The notes under the pieces: model-generated
Databases searched by the model: none
What the model saw: only the letters and a program-made list of their open reading frames with translations
What the model was told of the DNA's origin: nothing
Source of the DNA: Defluviicoccus vanus
GTDB lineage: Bacteria; Pseudomonadota; Alphaproteobacteria; Rhodospirillales; Defluviicoccaceae
DNA length: 8,503 nt
Assembly (NCBI RefSeq): GCF_014672695.1
Contig: NZ_CP053923.1
Location: 3,698,616 to 3,707,118, forward strand
Reading direction: 5' to 3'
In this document: one piece after another, positions 6,291-8,503 of the stretch
Position numbering within the stretch: position 1 is the first letter of the stretch
How the letters are laid out: the number at the start of each line of letters is the position of its first letter
Position numbers and translations under genes: made by a program

Positions 6291-7721
6291 GTGGCGTTCG
6301 CGGTTTTGGTCGCGCTGCTGGCATTGCCATCAGGGGTTTGGGCTCGAACCGCGCCTGAGACCTTTGCCGATCTGGCGGAACAGCTGTTGCCGTCAGTGGT
6401 CAACATCTCGACGACGCAGACGGTTGAAGGCAATGCCGGGATCGAACTTCCCACGTTGCCACCGGGTTCACCCTTCGAGGAGTTCTTCAAGGAGTTTCTC
6501 GACAAGAACCAGCCGCGGGCGCAGAAGCGGAAGGCGACCTCACTCGGTTCGGGCTTCATCGTTGACGACAAAGGTCACGTGGTGACCAACAATCACGTCA
6601 TTCAGGATGCGGATGAGATCACCATTATCCTGCAGGACGAGACGCGTTTGCCCGCGACCATTGTTGGTCGCGACAGCAAGACGGATATGGCCGTTCTCAA
6701 GGTTGACCCAGGAAAGGCCAAGCTGCCGGCGGTGAAGTTTGGTGATTCTGATGCGATTCGAGTGGGCGACTGGGTTATTGCCATCGGTAATCCCTTTGGC
6801 TTCGGCGGTACGGTCACCAGCGGGATCATTTCGGCGCGCGGCCGCGACATCAATGCCGGACCGTACGACGACTTCCTGCAAACTGACGCGCCGATCAATC
6901 GCGGCAACTCGGGTGGTCCCATCTTTGACCTTGCTGGTGAGGTCATCGGTATTGCTACCGCCATCTTTTCTCCGTCGGGCGGTAGCATCGGCATCGGATT
7001 CGCCATTCCCGCCAACAGTGCGCGCCCAGTCATTCAACAGCTGATAGAGCACGGTGAGGTCAAGCGTGGCTGGCTTGGCGTGCGTATTCAATCGGTTAAC
7101 GAAGAGATCGCCGAGGCGCTTGGGTTGAAGGAGCCTGTGGGTGCCCTCGTCGCGGGCGTCATTCCCGGAGGGCCGGCGGAAAAGGCGAAGATTAAGGACG
7201 GGGACGTCATTCTTGAGTTCGACGGCAAGCCGATCACACAGATGCGTCGGCTGCCACGCCTCGTGGCGGACACAGAAGTCGGAAAAGTGGTTCCGCTCAA
7301 GGTCTGGCGGGATGGCAAGGAGATCTCGCTCAAGGTCGAGGTCGCGGTACTCGATGAGCATGAGGAAAAGGCGGCGAATACCACCAAGGCTCCGGAGAAG
7401 GCGATGGGCAGCGAAAGCATCGCCGGACTTGGCCTGTCTGTTGCCGGGATCGACGACAAGGCACGCGAGCGCTTCGATCTGCCAGATGACGCCAAAGGCG
7501 TCGTTATCACTAGTATTGATCCCGCCGGTCCTGCGGCAGACCAGAGCCTCCATCCAGGCGATCTTATCGTGGAACTCGGGCAGGAAGAGGTGAAGTCGCC
7601 GGCTGAATTGGCCGAAAAGGTTAAGGTGGCAAAGGAGAGTGGTCGGAAATCGGTGCTCCTGCTGGTGGAAGGCCAGGGTGGACTGCGTTTCGTTGCCATT
7701 CGCTTGCCGGCGAAGGGTTAG
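6291..7721 (+). CDS. HtrA/DegP-type periplasmic serine protease (Do family)
   Basis: The 476-residue chain has a signal-peptide hydrophobic core (residues 1-19, ending GVWA before RTAPETF). The trypsin-like domain carries the catalytic triad His102 (TNNHV), Asp132 (KTDMAVL) and Ser207 (NRGNSGGP). Two PDZ domains follow: about 258-350 (RGWLGV, GGPAEKAKIKDGDVI) and about 378-472 (GPAADQSLHPGDLIVELG). This is the standard Do/DegP layout: degradation or chaperoning of misfolded envelope proteins. Its place after hflKC fits a shared quality-control role. The start is uncertain. GTG at 6291 has no clear ribosome binding site and yields a signal peptide without a basic n-region. The missing basic residues (QRITQRIV) are encoded just upstream in the same frame, where no usual start codon exists before a stop at 6210. 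A start at ATG 6214 would need a frameshift at the G6 run 6258-6263. Whether it is DegP, DegQ or MucD cannot be decided. Confidence 0.93.
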   Translation: MAFAVLVALLALPSGVWARTAPETFADLAEQLLPSVVNISTTQTVEGNAGIELPTLPPGSPFEEFFKEFLDKNQPRAQKRKATSLGSGFIVDDKGHVVTNNHVIQDADEITIILQDETRLPATIVGRDSKTDMAVLKVDPGKAKLPAVKFGDSDAIRVGDWVIAIGNPFGFGGTVTSGIISARGRDINAGPYDDFLQTDAPINRGNSGGPIFDLAGEVIGIATAIFSPSGGSIGIGFAIPANSARPVIQQLIEHGEVKRGWLGVRIQSVNEEIAEALGLKEPVGALVAGVIPGGPAEKAKIKDGDVILEFDGKPITQMRRLPRLVADTEVGKVVPLKVWRDGKEISLKVEVAVLDEHEEKAANTTKAPEKAMGSESIAGLGLSVAGIDDKARERFDLPDDAKGVVITSIDPAGPAADQSLHPGDLIVELGQEEVKSPAELAEKVKVAKESGRKSVLLLVEGQGGLRFVAIRLPAKG

Positions 7722-7733
7722 GGAGCGTCTGTC

Positions 7734-8503
7734 ATGCCCGTAGAACCGATCGTTGCTCCTTTCGCGGCTATTCGGCCGCGAAAGGATGTGGCATCGCAAG
7801 TGGCGGCGCGGCCTTACGATGTCATCAGTTTTGAAGAGGCAGCGGCATGCGCCGCCGGACGGCCGTGGAGTTTCCTTCACGTCTCACGTGCCGAGGTAGA
7901 CCTGCCCGCGGGTGTCGATGCGCATGATCCGCGTGTCTACGCCCAGGCGCGGACAGCGTTTGATGACATGCAGCGACAAGGCATCCTGATCCGCGACGAC
8001 AAGCCAGGCTATTATGCCTACCGGATGATCATCGGCGATCATGTGCAAACCGGAGTGGCGGCAGCGGGATCCATCCAGGCATACAAGGCCAACCGCATCC
8101 GCCGTCATGAACACACGCGCCCCGATAAGGAACTGGATCGCACCTGCCAGATCGAGGCGGTTGGAGCGCATACCGGCCCGGTATTGGCAACCTATCCTGA
8201 CGATACGGGACTGGCGGCGCTACTCGCAGTCGCCACGGATGGAGAGCCAATCGCCGATGCGACGACGGATGACGGCGTCCGCCATCAAACTTGGCATATC
8301 GCCGATGCCGCGGCGATTGCAGCGATCGATGGACGTTTCGCCGCCATGCCTGCACTTTATATCGCTGACGGCCACCATCGGTCGGCGGCAGCGGCTCGGG
8401 TGGCCGATCTGGTGGGTGGCAATGGCCGTTTTCTCCTGATCAGCTTTCCGGCCGGCGAGATGCGGATCCTCGACTACAATCGCGTTGTTCGCGATCTGCA
8501 CGG
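7734..8503 (+). CDS. DUF1015 family protein, N-terminal part (cut by window end)
   Basis: The frame is open for 256 codons to the right edge. Family marks are visible: an N-terminal APFAAIRPRKDVASQVAARP leading into PYDV (27-30), a central RHEHTRPDKELDR (124-136), ADGHHRSAAA (211-220) and LDYNRVVRDL (246-255). Full-length members run to about 400-450 residues, so roughly half is present. The family is widespread and cytoplasmic, with no agreed biochemical function; the GHHR motif resembles ParB/sulfiredoxin-like folds, which is only a suggestion. The ATG at 7734 follows the htrA stop by 12 bp with AGGGAG (7720-7725) 8 nt upstream, and the start matches the usual N-terminus. The gene is probably co-transcribed with htrA. 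A perfect 12-bp hairpin lies within codons 8-18. Confidence 0.88.
   Translation, partial: MPVEPIVAPFAAIRPRKDVASQVAARPYDVISFEEAAACAAGRPWSFLHVSRAEVDLPAGVDAHDPRVYAQARTAFDDMQRQGILIRDDKPGYYAYRMIIGDHVQTGVAAAGSIQAYKANRIRRHEHTRPDKELDRTCQIEAVGAHTGPVLATYPDDTGLAALLAVATDGEPIADATTDDGVRHQTWHIADAAAIAAIDGRFAAMPALYIADGHHRSAAAARVADLVGGNGRFLLISFPAGEMRILDYNRVVRDLH
7757..7786 (+). other. Perfect 12-bp hairpin inside the start of the DUF1015 gene
   Basis: TCCTTTCGCGGC (7757-7768) and GCCGCGAAAGGA (7775-7786) are exact complements with a 6-nt TATTCG loop. The stem lies 36-65 nt after the htrA stop and 23 nt into the DUF1015 coding sequence. It lacks a T-run, so it is not a canonical terminator. It could pause transcription, protect the htrA 3' end or limit translation of the downstream gene. 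Confidence 0.6.

Noticed and set aside
6540..7880. Long minus-strand frame (446 codons) opposite the htrA gene.
   Set aside because: The opposite strand encodes a complete HtrA with triad and PDZ domains; the antisense frame shows no domain and reflects GC-rich codon bias.

Overview
The window is about 8.5 kb of GC-rich bacterial chromosome, most consistent with an alphaproteobacterium. The lineage call is an inference. It rests on the divergent pair of an Mrp/ApbC carrier and an hflK-hflC-HtrA cluster, the short Gly/Trp-rich HflK N-terminus, and the codon style. No rRNA, tRNA, CRISPR array, insertion sequence or phage gene was seen.

Left part (1-1788, minus strand): the N-terminal 596 residues of a Roco-family protein. 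Leucine-rich repeats are followed by a Ras-like Roc GTPase domain, and the gene runs off the left edge before the COR domain. The LRR block is a 66-bp (22-residue) tandem array of twelve units; four consecutive units are identical at the DNA level. This is the most unusual feature of the window. Next comes a 550-bp non-coding stretch (1789-2338) with several inverted repeats, a 10-bp tandem repeat and a plausible rightward promoter. It leads to a small lipoprotein gene of unknown function (2339-2668).

Centre: a strong 11-bp hairpin (2661-2693) separates the lipoprotein gene from the convergent mrp/apbC gene (2739-3917, minus), which encodes an iron-sulfur cluster carrier ATPase with a His-rich linker. 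A 234-bp divergent intergenic region follows and carries a good sigma70-like promoter for hflK.

Right part (plus strand): hflK (4152-5267) and hflC (5264-6154) overlap by 4 bp. They encode the two membrane SPFH proteins that form the FtsH-associated quality-control complex. A periplasmic HtrA/DegP-type protease (6291-7721) follows, then, 12 bp later, a DUF1015 family gene cut by the right edge. HflKC and HtrA together form an envelope protein-quality-control module. The start of the htrA gene is unclear, and a frameshift at a G6 run is possible. A perfect 12-bp hairpin lies inside the first codons of the DUF1015 gene and may modulate read-through from htrA.
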